A stretch of 58,434 nucleotides of DNA from assembly GCA_028822155.1 (NCBI GenBank), contig JAPKEJ010000010.1:1-58434 (forward strand). Direction: 5' to 3'. Shown one piece after another: positions 38,249 to 48,577 of this stretch (position 1 is its first letter; the number at the start of each line of letters is the position of its first letter). The translations under genes were made by a program, and so were the position numbers. The notes under the pieces are model-generated. The model had not been told where the DNA came from. It ran no database searches and was given only the letters and a program-made list of their open reading frames with translations. This DNA is from Porticoccaceae bacterium. GTDB taxonomy: Bacteria; Pseudomonadota; Gammaproteobacteria; Pseudomonadales; Porticoccaceae.

Positions 38249-38275
38249 AAAAAGCCTCCCGCTGGAGCCTTTTTT
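38249..38275 (-). terminator. Terminator between yidC and mnmE
   Basis: An 11-bp stem with one mismatch (AAAAAGCCTCC / GGAGCCTTTTT on the plus strand, loop CGCT). On the minus strand the right arm is followed by TTTTTAAT, and on the plus strand by T6, so it could work both ways. It should end most rpmH-rnpA-yidD-yidC transcripts 12 nt after yidC and before mnmE. Confidence 0.6.
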
Positions 38276-38287
38276 GCCCACCTTTGT

Positions 38288-39961
38288 TTATTTCTTCTTA
38301 TTAATTAATTGGCTATTAACGTACCACTGCTGAGCCATTGACAACAAATTATTAACCGTCCAATAAAGAACAAGTCCCGATGGAAAGGTCATAAACAAAA
38401 ATGTGAAGCCAATCGGCATAAACTGCATTATTTTGGCTTGCATTGGGTCGGTGGGCATTGGCTGCATTTTTTGCATTAAAAACATGCTCGCCCCCATGAC
38501 TAACGGCAAAATAAAGTAAGGATCCTTAGCCGACAAATCCTGAATCCAAAGAATCCAGGGCGCGTGGCGTATTTCTACCGACTCAAGCAGAACCCAGTAA
38601 AGAGACAAAAACACCGGCATTTGCAGCAACATTGGGAAACAACCACCCGCCGGATTAACCTTCTCTTTCTTATATAAACTCATCGTCTCTTGAGACATCT
38701 TTTGCCGGTCGTCACCATACAGCTCTTTCAGGCGTGCCATTTCTGGTTGTAAATTCCGCATTTTAGCCATTGACTTGAGGCTAGCGGCTGAGAGTGGAAA
38801 CAAGATCAGCTTTATAAGTAACGTTAATAATATAATTGACCAGCCCCAATTCCCAATAACACCATGAATCGCTTTCATGGCAAAGAATATCGGCTTCCCA
38901 ACCATCCATAAAAACCCATAGTCGACAGTTAGATCAAGGTACTCTGCAAGATTTGAGAGCACCTCTTGATCTTTAGGGCCAACGTAAAATATTGCCTCAT
39001 AGCTTCCAGACTGTCCCGCGCCGACAATAATAGGTTCCCCAACAAAACTCATTAAATACATATCTTGGTCTTTCATTTTTTTAAGTGAGTATGTATTTTT
39101 CTCATTCCCCGGCGGAACCCAAGCACTAATAAAGTAATGTTGGACCATTGTTATCCAGCCACCAACCAAAGAGGTTTTAACTGTTTCCTCCGCGATGTCA
39201 CCAAAGTCATACTTTGCGTAGTTCTTTTCAGGCTCTCGGAGAGCTGCTCCTAAATAAGGCTGCGCTCCCAAGCCGCTAGAACTACCGGAGGGCGGCAGCG
39301 AATCTCTCTTTATCTGGCCATAAAAGTTGGCATTAAACTCTACATTGGTTAGGTTGTTAATTAAGTATTGAACGCTGATGTCATAGCTGTTTGAGCTGAA
39401 CTGAAACCGCTTAACGATTCTAACGCCATTCACATTAAGCGTTAAATCAACGTTCATTTCTTCTTGATTATCTTGAATTTCGTATCGGTTAATGGACGAT
39501 GAGAACTGCGGTCTCTCTTTAGAATCCGTCGCATTTGGACCGATCAACCCACTTTTAGCAATATAGGTAGATTGATTATTTCGTTCTAAAATGGCTAGTG
39601 GTTTACCGCCCTCATTAGGCATTTTATCAAGGTGCTTTAAAAGTTTTGCGCTGACGATGTCGCCGCCGAGAGTGTCAATGACCACTTCGATAACGTTATT
39701 TTTAGCGGTTATAAGATTTCTTTGCAGGTTTTCCTCTTTCTGAGGAATCAACACTGGTTGTTCCAATGTCGGCAACTCCAAATCTAAGTTGTAATCATTA
39801 ACTATAGTCGCAGCCCCGGTGTCTGATAAATAGTTCGTGATCGGTGGAGCACTAGCGAGCAACATTTCTTGTTGTGCATCTTGGAACTGATTCCACTGAA
39901 TAACCAACATCCATGCAACTATCGCCATTCCCGCGATCAAAACTGTTTTTTGCCAATCCAT
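38288..39961 (-). CDS. yidC: Membrane protein insertase YidC
   Basis: 557 residues. N-terminal membrane anchor (about 5-22), large periplasmic domain, then the conserved insertase core: [22 protein letters not shown] at about 365-385, MQPEMA-like [45 protein letters not shown], and [18 protein letters not shown]. Inserts proteins such as AtpE and AtpB into the inner membrane. Six nt downstream of yidD, followed by a terminator. Confidence 0.97.
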   Translation of the reverse strand: MDWQKTVLIAGMAIVAWMLVIQWNQFQDAQQEMLLASAPPITNYLSDTGAATIVNDYNLDLELPTLEQPVLIPQKEENLQRNLITAKNNVIEVVIDTLGGDIVSAKLLKHLDKMPNEGGKPLAILERNNQSTYIAKSGLIGPNATDSKERPQFSSSINRYEIQDNQEEMNVDLTLNVNGVRIVKRFQFSSNSYDISVQYLINNLTNVEFNANFYGQIKRDSLPPSGSSSGLGAQPYLGAALREPEKNYAKYDFGDIAEETVKTSLVGGWITMVQHYFISAWVPPGNEKNTYSLKKMKDQDMYLMSFVGEPIIVGAGQSGSYEAIFYVGPKDQEVLSNLAEYLDLTVDYGFLWMVGKPIFFAMKAIHGVIGNWGWSIILLTLLIKLILFPLSAASLKSMAKMRNLQPEMARLKELYGDDRQKMSQETMSLYKKEKVNPAGGCFPMLLQMPVFLSLYWVLLESVEIRHAPWILWIQDLSAKDPYFILPLVMGASMFLMQKMQPMPTDPMQAKIMQFMPIGFTFLFMTFPSGLVLYWTVNNLLSMAQQWYVNSQLINKKK

Positions 39962-39966
39962 ACTTT

Positions 39967-40224
39967 TTATAACTCTTTTTGGTTTTTATAGGGGGGCGCT
40001 TGAACTGCTTTATCATCTTCAACTGGATCAAAGCCGCCAGGATGAAAAGGATGGCACTTCACTATTCTTAATGTTGTTAAATAACTACCTTTAATAAACC
40101 CAAATCGATCAAACGCCTCCTCAGCATAGCAAGAGCAGGTAGGGTGAAAACGACAGTTACTACCCAGCAGCGGGCTGATTGCTCGGCGGTAAAATCTAAT
40201 GCCTATAAGAGCCAGTTTACGCAT
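39967..40224 (-). CDS. yidD: Membrane insertion efficiency factor YidD
   Basis: 85 residues, the standard size. Family motifs: [29 protein letters not shown] and [12 protein letters not shown] small amphipathic protein thought to help YidC-dependent insertion. Overlaps the end of rnpA by 8 nt and lies 5 nt before yidC. Confidence 0.96.
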   Translation of the reverse strand: MRKLALIGIRFYRRAISPLLGSNCRFHPTCSCYAEEAFDRFGFIKGSYLTTLRIVKCHPFHPGGFDPVEDDKAVQAPPYKNQKEL

Positions 40225-40600
40225 CTTTTTTCTCTTGTTTATCGCAACGCTGCCGAAGTCTGCACCAAGATTGTTGCAACAACAAGGTCATATCTCCGGC
40301 ACTAAGCTTGTGAGCGTCTTTTCTAGCTAAAAACACCACATCTATTGGTTGGATAAACTGTTCTAGTCTGAATGTCTCGCGCACTATTCTCTTGACGTGA
40401 TTACGATCAACCGCTTTAGGTACGTTTTTTTTACCTACCACCAGTCCCAACCTTGATTTCTCGTGGTCATTAAATTTGGCTAGCATTAAGAGCTTAGGGT
40501 GTGAAATTTTAAAGGTATTGGTATCGAAGACCTCTTGAAATTCAGAGGCCTTAAGGAGTCGTTTATCTTTGCTGAAGGTTAAGTTGGGCAAGTAGCCCAA
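40217..40600 (-). CDS. rnpA: Ribonuclease P protein component
   Basis: 127 residues with a TTG start at 40600 (a second TTG nine nt later is an alternative). Typical of Rnp[13 protein letters not shown] near the start and [29 protein letters not shown], the RNR motif region contacting the RNA, at about 50-80. Starts 3 nt after rpmH, the nearly universal rpmH-rnpA pair. Works with the M1 RNA, not in this window, to process tRNA 5' ends. Confidence 0.94.
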   Translation of the reverse strand: MGYLPNLTFSKDKRLLKASEFQEVFDTNTFKISHPKLLMLAKFNDHEKSRLGLVVGKKNVPKAVDRNHVKRIVRETFRLEQFIQPIDVVFLARKDAHKLSAGDMTLLLQQSWCRLRQRCDKQEKKDA

Positions 40601-40603
40601 ACC

Positions 40604-40738
40604 TTACGCTGAAAGGCGCTTACGGCCTTTTGCACGCCGACGGTTTAATACTGCTCGACCGCCTGGTGTAGCCATACGAGCTCGAAATCCATGGGTGCGC
40701 TTGCGCTTCAGGTTGCTAGGTTGAAATGTTCTTTTCAT
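40604..40738 (-). CDS. rpmH: 50S ribosomal protein L34
   Basis: 44 residues, too short for long-frame searches: [20 protein letters not shown] at the start, then [20 protein letters not shown] and a short end. This is the canonical highly basic L34. First gene of rpmH-rnpA-yidD-yidC on the minus strand, behind a good sigma-70 promoter. Confidence 0.98.
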   Translation of the reverse strand: MKRTFQPSNLKRKRTHGFRARMATPGGRAVLNRRRAKGRKRLSA

Positions 40739-40783
40739 GGCGTTATGTCCAGTTTTCTTTGGGCTGCTGTTTCAGGGTCGGGG

Positions 40784-40812
40784 ATTCTAAAGAAATAAAC
40801 CCCATACTTCAA
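40784..40812 (-). promoter_or_regulatory. Sigma-70 promoter of rpmH
   Basis: On the minus strand TTGAAG-N17-TAGAAT with ideal spacing. The predicted start near 40777 leaves about 39 nt of leader before the rpmH ATG. It should drive rpmH-rnpA-yidD-yidC. Confidence 0.55.
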
Positions 40813-41262
40813 TGATTTATTCAGTAAATTCGTAAAATAACACCTAGCTGGTAACAGATCTTGATGTTTAGAAAAAGCCCACAACTTATTAATAGTTAAT
40901 ACATTTATAACTAACATTCAACGATAAACAAGAACAACCTGTTAACAACAAACAGTGAAGCCAAAAAGTTAACCCCAAAATTTTCATTGTTATTTTATAA
41001 GAGGCTAAAACCTGTTTTTTAATACAAAAGAAAACATGTATACGCCCACCATAAAAACATAAAAACACTGTGGTTATACAAGTAAAATATCTTTGTAAGC
41101 GATTAAAAAACATACAAAATTTCGATTAATCCACAATAAAGCGGCTTACTAATAACAATAACAATAATCTATATACTTAAATAACTTAATAATACTAATA
41201 ACATTAAAAAGGGACGTTTAACAAAGTTAAAAACGAAGTTTATTAAACTCCTAAGGATGACG

Positions 41263-41268
41263 TATAAT
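41263..41268 (+). promoter_or_regulatory. Possible -10 element of the mnmG promoter
   Basis: TATAAT, exact -10 hexamer, 33 nt before the mnmG ATG. The -35 region (TTTATT) is poor. In E. coli transcription of mnmG next to oriC influences initiation, so this site is of interest if oriC is immediately upstream. Confidence 0.4.
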
Positions 41269-41300
41269 GCTCGGCCAAGAAAGAAGTGGTAGTGGATACT

Positions 41301-43169
41301 ATGCAGTACCCGGATGATTTTGACGTTATTGTTGTTGGTGGAGGCCATGCCGGAACAGAGGCGTGCCTTGCTGCAGCACGCATGGGCGCCAAAACATTAT
41401 TGTTGACACATAATATTGAAACGTTGGGGCAAATGTCCTGCAACCCCGCTATTGGTGGAATCGGCAAGAGCCACTTAGTGAAAGAAGTGGATGCTTTAGG
41501 GGGGGCGATGGCGCAAGCCACCGATCTTGGCGGTATTCAATTTAGGGTTTTGAATGCAAGAAAAGGCCCTGCGGTTAGGGCGACAAGAGCTCAAGCGGAC
41601 CGTGTTAGGTATAAGGCTGCTATCAGAGGTATTCTGGAGAACCAAGAAAACCTAACTATTTTCCAGCAAGCTGTTGATGATTTAATTATCGAGCAAGATA
41701 GAGCTACCGGTGTTATTACTCAAATGGGGTTAAAATTTAGAGCTAAAACAGTGGTTGTAACAGCGGGAACGTTTTTAGCGGGTAAGATACACATAGGATT
41801 AGAGAATCACTCCGCGGGTAGAGCTGGAGACCCTCCCTCTGAAAACTTAGCAAAACGCCTGAGAGAGTTGCCTTTTCGGGTTGAGCGCTTAAAAACAGGT
41901 ACGCCACCGAGAATTGACTCTAGAAGCGTTGATTTTACCTCCCTTCCAGAGCAGTGGGGAGATAAACCAGAACCAATAATGTCTTATATGGGAAATATTC
42001 AGCAACATCCCAAACAAACCTGTTGTTGGATCACTTACACGAACCCTAAAACACACGAAATAATCCATGGCGGCATGGACAGATCCCCTTTATACACCGG
42101 GGTAATTGATGGTGTTGGGCCAAGATACTGCCCATCTATTGAGGACAAGGTAGTAAGATTTGCCGACAAAGACCAACATCAAATTTTTATCGAACCGGAG
42201 GGCTTGGATACCTACGAGCTGTACCCTAATGGCATATCAACAAGCCTTCCTTTTGATGTGCAGTTGGCGTTAGTTCGATCGATTGCTGGGTTTGAAAACG
42301 CGCACATAACAAGGCCGGGTTACGCTATAGAGTATGACTACTTTAACCCTCAGGACCTAAAGTATTCGCTAGAAACAAAGGCCATTGAAGGATTGTTTTT
42401 CGCTGGTCAAATCAATGGCACTACAGGCTATGAAGAGGCGGCCGCGCAAGGCCTTCTAGCGGGCACGAATGCGGCATTAAAAGTTCAGGAAAAAGACAGT
42501 TGGTGCCCTACCCGAAATACAGCTTATATGGGCGTGTTAGTCGATGATTTAATTACTATGGGCACTAATGAGCCTTATCGAATGTTTACTAGTCGTGCCG
42601 AATACAGATTGCTGCTACGAGAAGATAATGCAGATGCGCGGCTTACCGAAAAGGGGCGAGAGTTAGGTTTAGTCGACGACGGTCGATGGAAAAGCTTTTG
42701 TGAAAAGCAAGAGGCTATAGAAAATGAAAGCCAAAGGCTAAAAAACACCTGGATTCAACCGGGTAGTGCAGTCGCTGAAAAATTATCTAAACACATAGAT
42801 CACCCCATCTCTCACGAATATTCTTTGTTTAATTTATTAAAGCGACCCGAATTAAATCATGAAATTATTAGTGAGCTATTTCCTGATGAAAAGCCAGACC
42901 ATAAAATTGCTCAGCAGGTAGAGGTGGATGCTAAGTATTCAGGGTATATAAGCCGACAACAAGATGAGATAGATCGGCTACAACGACATGAAAATACGGC
43001 TATTCCTGCTGATTTCGATTATTTAAAAGTTAAGGGGCTATCTAACGAAGTAAAGCAAAAACTCAGTGACGCTCTGCCTGATACATTAGCTCGAGCTGCT
43101 CGAGTTTCTGGGGTTACACCTGCAGCCATTTCACTTTTGTTGGTACAACTAAAAAAACGTGCCGCCTAA
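41301..43169 (+). CDS. mnmG: tRNA uridine-5-carboxymethylaminomethyl modification enzyme MnmG
   Basis: 622 residues from ATG 41301 ([20 protein letters not shown]); a GTG at 41286 would add five residues not seen in the family. FAD-binding [19 protein letters not shown], the [18 protein letters not shown] segment, the [18 protein letters not shown] motif and a helical C-terminus that binds MnmE. Partner of MnmE in U34 modification. First gene of mnmG-rsmG-parA-parB; the rsmG frame follows at once. Confidence 0.98.
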   Translation: MQYPDDFDVIVVGGGHAGTEACLAAARMGAKTLLLTHNIETLGQMSCNPAIGGIGKSHLVKEVDALGGAMAQATDLGGIQFRVLNARKGPAVRATRAQADRVRYKAAIRGILENQENLTIFQQAVDDLIIEQDRATGVITQMGLKFRAKTVVVTAGTFLAGKIHIGLENHSAGRAGDPPSENLAKRLRELPFRVERLKTGTPPRIDSRSVDFTSLPEQWGDKPEPIMSYMGNIQQHPKQTCCWITYTNPKTHEIIHGGMDRSPLYTGVIDGVGPRYCPSIEDKVVRFADKDQHQIFIEPEGLDTYELYPNGISTSLPFDVQLALVRSIAGFENAHITRPGYAIEYDYFNPQDLKYSLETKAIEGLFFAGQINGTTGYEEAAAQGLLAGTNAALKVQEKDSWCPTRNTAYMGVLVDDLITMGTNEPYRMFTSRAEYRLLLREDNADARLTEKGRELGLVDDGRWKSFCEKQEAIENESQRLKNTWIQPGSAVAEKLSKHIDHPISHEYSLFNLLKRPELNHEIISELFPDEKPDHKIAQQVEVDAKYSGYISRQQDEIDRLQRHENTAIPADFDYLKVKGLSNEVKQKLSDALPDTLARAARVSGVTPAAISLLLVQLKKRAA

Positions 43170-43182
43170 AAAAGACAGTGAA

Positions 43183-43839
43183 ATGAATTCAAATTATTAT
43201 ACAGGCGGACCTAAAAGCCAACAGCGCAAACAACTTAAGTTGGGGTTAGGATCTCTGGAGCTGGTTTGCAGCGAACACCAGATAGACCAACTATTAAAAT
43301 ATTTGGATATGTTAGAACGCTGGAATAAAGCATACAACTTAACCGCAATCCGCGACCCATTAGACATGATTCACCTTCACCTTTTAGACAGCCTAGCAAT
43401 CTCCGCTGAGCTCGAAGGAGATGATTTTATTGATGTGGGCACAGGGCCAGGCTTGCCGGGTATTCCGCTGGCCATTCTCAACCAAGAGAAAAAATTTACT
43501 TTACTTGATAGTAACGGAAAGAAAACTCGTTTTTTATTTCAAGTAAAACTGGAATTAGGGCTGGATAATATTTCAGAGGTAAACAAAAGGGTCGAAGAGT
43601 TTCACCCACAAATGGCCTATGATTGTGTTTTGAGTAGAGCGTTTAGCTCACTGGGTGATATGGTTGAAAACTGCCAGCACCTGCTTAACCAAAATGGTTA
43701 TTTTTTGGCCATGAAGGGTAAATTACCACAAACAGAGTTGAGCGAACTGCCGAAAAACTATAAGGTCGAGAAGTTACATTCAATAAATGTTCCTGGCGTT
43801 GAAGGCCAACGGCATTTAATAAAAATAGTGAAAACATAA
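43183..43839 (+). CDS. rsmG: 16S rRNA (guanine527-N7)-methyltransferase RsmG
   Basis: 218 residues from ATG 43183 (MNSNYYTGG); a GTG at 43159 overlapping mnmG is an alternative. Motifs: WNKAYNLTAIRDPLDMIHLHLLDSLA, SAM motif DVGTGPGLPGIPLAI, and SRAFSSLGDM. Modifies G527 in 16S rRNA; its loss gives low-level streptomycin resistance in other bacteria. 13 nt after mnmG. Confidence 0.95.
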   Translation: MNSNYYTGGPKSQQRKQLKLGLGSLELVCSEHQIDQLLKYLDMLERWNKAYNLTAIRDPLDMIHLHLLDSLAISAELEGDDFIDVGTGPGLPGIPLAILNQEKKFTLLDSNGKKTRFLFQVKLELGLDNISEVNKRVEEFHPQMAYDCVLSRAFSSLGDMVENCQHLLNQNGYFLAMKGKLPQTELSELPKNYKVEKLHSINVPGVEGQRHLIKIVKT

Positions 43840-43864
43840 TTCATACTTAGCGGGAACCAAAGCA

Positions 43865-44665
43865 TTGGCCAAGATCATCTCAATAGCAAACCAAAAAGGC
43901 GGTGTTGGTAAAACTACAACTAGCGTTAATCTGGCGGCCTCTCTTCAAGCATATAAGCAACGCGTATTATTGGTTGATATCGACCCTCAAGGTAATGCCA
44001 CTATGGGTTCTGGCGTCGACAAGCAGAGTTGCCTGCTGAGTGTTTATCACGTTTTAACTGAGAAGAATCCGATTGAAGAAGTTATTGTGACCACTGAGGC
44101 TGGCGGTTATGACTTGTTGCCGGCTAATAGAGATTTGGTAGCAGCCGAGGTGGAATTAATGCAAGAAATTGGTCGAGAAACACGATTACGCCACGCTCTG
44201 AACCGCATCGCCAGCAACTACGATTTTATTATTATTGATTGCCCGCCCTCATTGAATATGATGACCGTAAATGCATTGGTTGCTAGCGAAGGGGTAATAA
44301 TACCCATGCAATGTGAATATTATGCACTAGAGGGGCTGTCTGATTTAAACAACACTATTAGGCAGATTGCCAAGCTGATCAATCCGCGTCTGCGCATCCA
44401 GGGAATCCTAAGAACTATGTATGACCCACGCAGCAGTCTTACTAATGCCGTTTCTGCTCAACTCAGAAAGTATTTTGGAGACAGGGTCTACCGTATCAGC
44501 ATTCCTCGTAACGTAAGATTGGCAGAAGCGCCTAGCCATGGCCTACCAGCTTTGGCGTATGATCGTAACTCAAAAGGGTCTTTGGCTTATCTTGCCTTGG
44601 CTGGAGAAATCCTCCGGCTAGAGAAAGAGCAAAAAACAGCAACCGAAGACACGCTGAAGGCATAA
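43865..44665 (+). CDS. parA: Chromosome partitioning ATPase ParA (Soj)
   Basis: 266 residues, TTG start. The deviant Walker A KGGVGKTT (11-18) with the signature Lys, switch motif VDIDPQGNAT and FIIIDCPPSLNMMTVNAL identify ParA/Soj without an N-terminal HTH, i.e. the chromosomal type. Moves ParB-parS complexes along the nucleoid. 4 nt upstream of parB. Confidence 0.97.
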   Translation: MAKIISIANQKGGVGKTTTSVNLAASLQAYKQRVLLVDIDPQGNATMGSGVDKQSCLLSVYHVLTEKNPIEEVIVTTEAGGYDLLPANRDLVAAEVELMQEIGRETRLRHALNRIASNYDFIIIDCPPSLNMMTVNALVASEGVIIPMQCEYYALEGLSDLNNTIRQIAKLINPRLRIQGILRTMYDPRSSLTNAVSAQLRKYFGDRVYRISIPRNVRLAEAPSHGLPALAYDRNSKGSLAYLALAGEILRLEKEQKTATEDTLKA

Positions 44666-44669
44666 TAAA

Positions 44670-45557
44670 ATGGTCGTAAAAAGACAAAGTTTAGGAAAAG
44701 GGTTGGATGCGCTACTTGGCTTTAGCGAAGATCAGGCTGATGCAATCGAAGAAAGATTAGAGCAGGTCCCCGCTGACGGTACTCTGCGTGATATGCCTGT
44801 TGAGTTTTTACAACGCGGGAAATACCAACCACGAAGAGACCTAAATCCTGAAGCCTTACAGGAATTGGCGAACTCTATTTCTCAGCAAGGGGTCATGCAA
44901 CCAATTGTTGTTCGCTTGGTCGGTGAAAATAAATATGAAATTATTGCTGGAGAGCGCCGCTGGAGAGCAACCCAACAAGCAGGTATAGATACAATTCCCG
45001 CTATTGTTCGAGATATAAGTGACGAAGCTGCGATCGCGATGGCGTTAATTGAAAATATCCAACGCGAAGATCTTAATGCCATAGAAGAAAGTCAGGCTCT
45101 CATTAGACTTCAAGACGAATTCCAGCTAACACAGCAGCAGGTTGCTGATGCTGTAGGAAAGTCGAGAACCGCAGTGGCCAATTTAATGCGTTTAGCTTCG
45201 CTCGATGCTGCTGTTCAACGGCAGCTAGAGTTGGGGGAGATTGAGTTGGGTCATGCTAAGTGCTTGCTTGCTCTTAATGGAAGCCAACAGGTAAATGCGG
45301 GGCGAGAAGTGGCCGCCAGTTCTATGACGGTTCGTCAGACTGAGGTTCTGGTGAAAAAGATCCAGTTGGGCACTTCAGAAAAGGCAGCTGCTAAGCCTTA
45401 TGCTGTTGATCCAGATATTATCAGAGTCCAGGAAGAGCTCTCTGAAAAAATTGGCGCTGCGGTACTAATTCAGCACGGTGTAAAAGGCTCTGGATCGCTG
45501 ATCGTTAAATATAACAGTGTGGACGAGTTAGAGGGAATTCTCAGCCACATAAAATAA
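44670..45557 (+). CDS. parB: Chromosome partitioning protein ParB (Spo0J)
   Basis: 295 residues. N-terminal ParA-contact start (KRQSLGKGLDALL), CTP-binding ParB box with YQPRRDLNPEALQELANSI and GERRWRA (94-100), central HTH near 133-160 (LTQQQVADAVGKSRTAVANLMRL), and a C-terminal dimer domain. Binds parS and spreads as a CTP-gated clamp; a perfect parS is in recF of this window. Confidence 0.97.
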   Translation: MVVKRQSLGKGLDALLGFSEDQADAIEERLEQVPADGTLRDMPVEFLQRGKYQPRRDLNPEALQELANSISQQGVMQPIVVRLVGENKYEIIAGERRWRATQQAGIDTIPAIVRDISDEAAIAMALIENIQREDLNAIEESQALIRLQDEFQLTQQQVADAVGKSRTAVANLMRLASLDAAVQRQLELGEIELGHAKCLLALNGSQQVNAGREVAASSMTVRQTEVLVKKIQLGTSEKAAAKPYAVDPDIIRVQEELSEKIGAAVLIQHGVKGSGSLIVKYNSVDELEGILSHIK

Positions 45558-45612
45558 ATCGCCCTGCATCATCAATCAGATTAATTGCTGGTATAAAACC
45601 GACATGTTTGAG

Positions 45613-45641
45613 TTGAATAACACCCAGAGTAAACCTATAAT
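45613..45641 (+). promoter_or_regulatory. Sigma-70 promoter of the atp operon
   Basis: TTGAAT-N17-TATAAT, close to consensus with ideal spacing, in the 153-nt gap between parB and atpI. The predicted start near 45648 gives a leader of about 63 nt before atpI. It should drive atpI-B-E-F-H-A-G-D-C. Confidence 0.65.
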
Positions 45642-45710
45642 GCCCTCCGTCTCCGAGTGGGTTAGTATTGCTCGGTAAAGATTTTGGGGACAAGGTGGCA
45701 AGGCCCTTTG

Positions 45711-46079
45711 ATGAAGACCATTCCAAGACCGCCGGTTTTAAAGGTTTCGCTCATTCAGTTGTTAGTGTTACTAGCGCTAACCTGTGGCGCTTTTTGGTTT
45801 AGCTTAAATGTGGCTTTATCGGTTTTTCTGGGAGGTTTGTGTCAGGTTCTCCCGCAGGCGTGGTTTGCCTCCCAGGCGTTTAAATATGCCGGAGCGAATC
45901 AAGCGGATAAGGTTTTAAGCTCAATGTATAGAGGTGAAGCTGGCAAGGTGTTGCTGACCGCTTCGGGATGTATTGCAACCTTTGTGCTGTTTGATAAAGT
46001 AAATATTTTTGGGTTTGGGGCGGCCTTTGTCGTCATGATCCCGCTGCAATTGGCACTGATTGCAAAAGCATTTAAATAA
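45711..46079 (+). CDS. atpI: ATP synthase accessory protein AtpI
   Basis: 122 residues from ATG 45711, with AAGG about 8 nt upstream; a TTG at 45684 is an alternative. Four short hydrophobic helices and GGLCQVLPQAWFASQAF-type sequence match AtpI, which helps assemble the c-ring or import Mg2+. First gene of the atp operon, 67 nt before atpB. Confidence 0.9.
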   Translation: MKTIPRPPVLKVSLIQLLVLLALTCGAFWFSLNVALSVFLGGLCQVLPQAWFASQAFKYAGANQADKVLSSMYRGEAGKVLLTASGCIATFVLFDKVNIFGFGAAFVVMIPLQLALIAKAFK

Positions 46080-46146
46080 AAATAAATGGCACGCAAGTGA
46101 TGTTACTTGGTGCCACCTTTAGGTCAAGATGAGTTGAGATAAGTAG

Positions 46147-47217
<1,071 letters not shown>

Positions 47218-47242
47218 CTTTGTTTTTATTTATAACTATTGA

Positions 47243-47497
<255 letters not shown>

Positions 47498-47541
47498 CAA
47501 CAAATATTTCTTAAACCAACCTTAATTAATGAGGTGATGGC

Positions 47542-48012
47542 GTGAATATTAATCTAACGCTTTTTGGGCAGATGGTGACGTTCGCAATCTTTGTGTGGTT
47601 TTGTATGAAGTTTGTTTGGCCGGTCATTATTGGCGCCATGGAAGAGCGACAGCAAAAAATCGCTGACGGTCTTGATGCCGCTGACCGCGCTATGCGCGAC
47701 CTGGAGGCAGCTAAGAGCGAAGCTACAGACCAGATGAAAGAGGCCAAGCAGGAAGCTGCTGGAATCGTTGATCAGGCAAATAAGCGCGCAAATCAGATTG
47801 TTGATGAAGCAAAGGTACTGGCTGTCGCTGAAGGCGACAGGCTTAAGGTTGCAGCAGAAGCAGAGATCGAGCAAGAAATTAATCGTGCCAAAGAGGAGCT
47901 TCGCTCCAAGGTGGCTGGATTAGCAATTGCAGGAGCCGAGAAGATTCTTGAGGCGTCGATTGATGATAAAGCTAATCGCGCGTTGGTCGACAAGCTGGCT
48001 ACGCAGCTCTAA
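47542..48012 (+). CDS. atpF: F1Fo ATP synthase subunit b
   Basis: 156 residues, GTG start with a GAGGTGAT ribosome site. One N-terminal membrane helix (about 5-27) followed by a long charged amphipathic helix ([20 protein letters not shown] onward) typical of the dimeric peripheral stalk. 44 nt after atpE, 12 nt before atpH. Confidence 0.96.
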   Translation: MNINLTLFGQMVTFAIFVWFCMKFVWPVIIGAMEERQQKIADGLDAADRAMRDLEAAKSEATDQMKEAKQEAAGIVDQANKRANQIVDEAKVLAVAEGDRLKVAAEAEIEQEINRAKEELRSKVAGLAIAGAEKILEASIDDKANRALVDKLATQL

Positions 48013-48024
48013 ACGAGGTTTACC

Positions 48025-48561
48025 ATGGCAGAATTGAGCACCCTAGCTAGACCCTATGCCAAAGCAGCGTTTGAATTTGCTGTGGATGCTAAGGATCTGC
48101 AAGGTTGGGCACAAAGCCTAGCCACTGCGGCAGTTGTAACCCAACAGTCCGCGGTTGTTAAGTTGTTGGGTTCGCCGAGCTCAACTGCGGCATTACAGGC
48201 GGCAACCGTTATTGATATTTGCGGAGATGCTCTTAATGCAGCAGGACAGAATTTTGTGGTCATTTTGTCTGAGAACAGACGTTTAACATTATTACCGCAA
48301 ATTTCTCAGCAGTTTGAAATTATGAAAGCTAATCGTGAAAAAGCGATTGATGTGGAAGTAACTTCAGCTCAGACATTGGACGCTGCTCAGCAGCAGATGT
48401 TGACTGAGGCGCTGAGTGAAAAACTAGAACGTAAAGTAAATATGCAGGTTAGTTTAGATAAGAGCCTGTTGGGTGGTGCGGTTATTCGTGCCGGGGACAC
48501 CGTTATAGACGGGTCCATTCGCGGTCGTTTGACCAAACTTGCCGAGACACTAAATTCCTAA
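48025..48561 (+). CDS. atpH: F1Fo ATP synthase subunit delta
   Basis: 178 residues. Starts with TLARPYAKAAFEFA, and the C-terminus has the conserved LLGGAVIRAGDTVIDGSIRGRLTKLAETL. Links the b dimer to the top of F1. Spacing to both neighbours is 12-16 nt. Confidence 0.97.
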   Translation: MAELSTLARPYAKAAFEFAVDAKDLQGWAQSLATAAVVTQQSAVVKLLGSPSSTAALQAATVIDICGDALNAAGQNFVVILSENRRLTLLPQISQQFEIMKANREKAIDVEVTSAQTLDAAQQQMLTEALSEKLERKVNMQVSLDKSLLGGAVIRAGDTVIDGSIRGRLTKLAETLNS

Positions 48562-48577
48562 GGATTGAGGCCTAAGC

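Larger units (their letters stand above)
40739..41300. other. AT-rich region between rpmH and mnmG (oriC candidate B)
   Basis: 562 nt, strongly A/T-rich, between genes that diverge: everything from rpmH leftwards through gyrB is on minus and mnmG to atpC on plus, so both forks from an origin here would run with transcription. It contains a one-mismatch DnaA box TAATCCACA at 41127-41135 followed by a small GC patch (GCGGC) and then AATAAC/TAATAA repeats at 41149-41200, a layout like a DnaA box plus unwinding element. No exact DnaA box is present, which weakens the call. Confidence 0.5.

Noticed and set aside
40735-41113. Two small minus-strand frames (60 and 74 codons) between rpmH and mnmG
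   Set aside because: They lie in a very AT-rich, low-complexity region, lack ribosome sites, and the composition of the products (Phe/Leu/Cys-rich) is that of translated AT-rich DNA.
41149-41200. AATAAC/TAATAA repeats as a possible CRISPR or satellite
   Set aside because: Only three short imperfect copies without spacers; better read as part of an AT-rich unwinding region.
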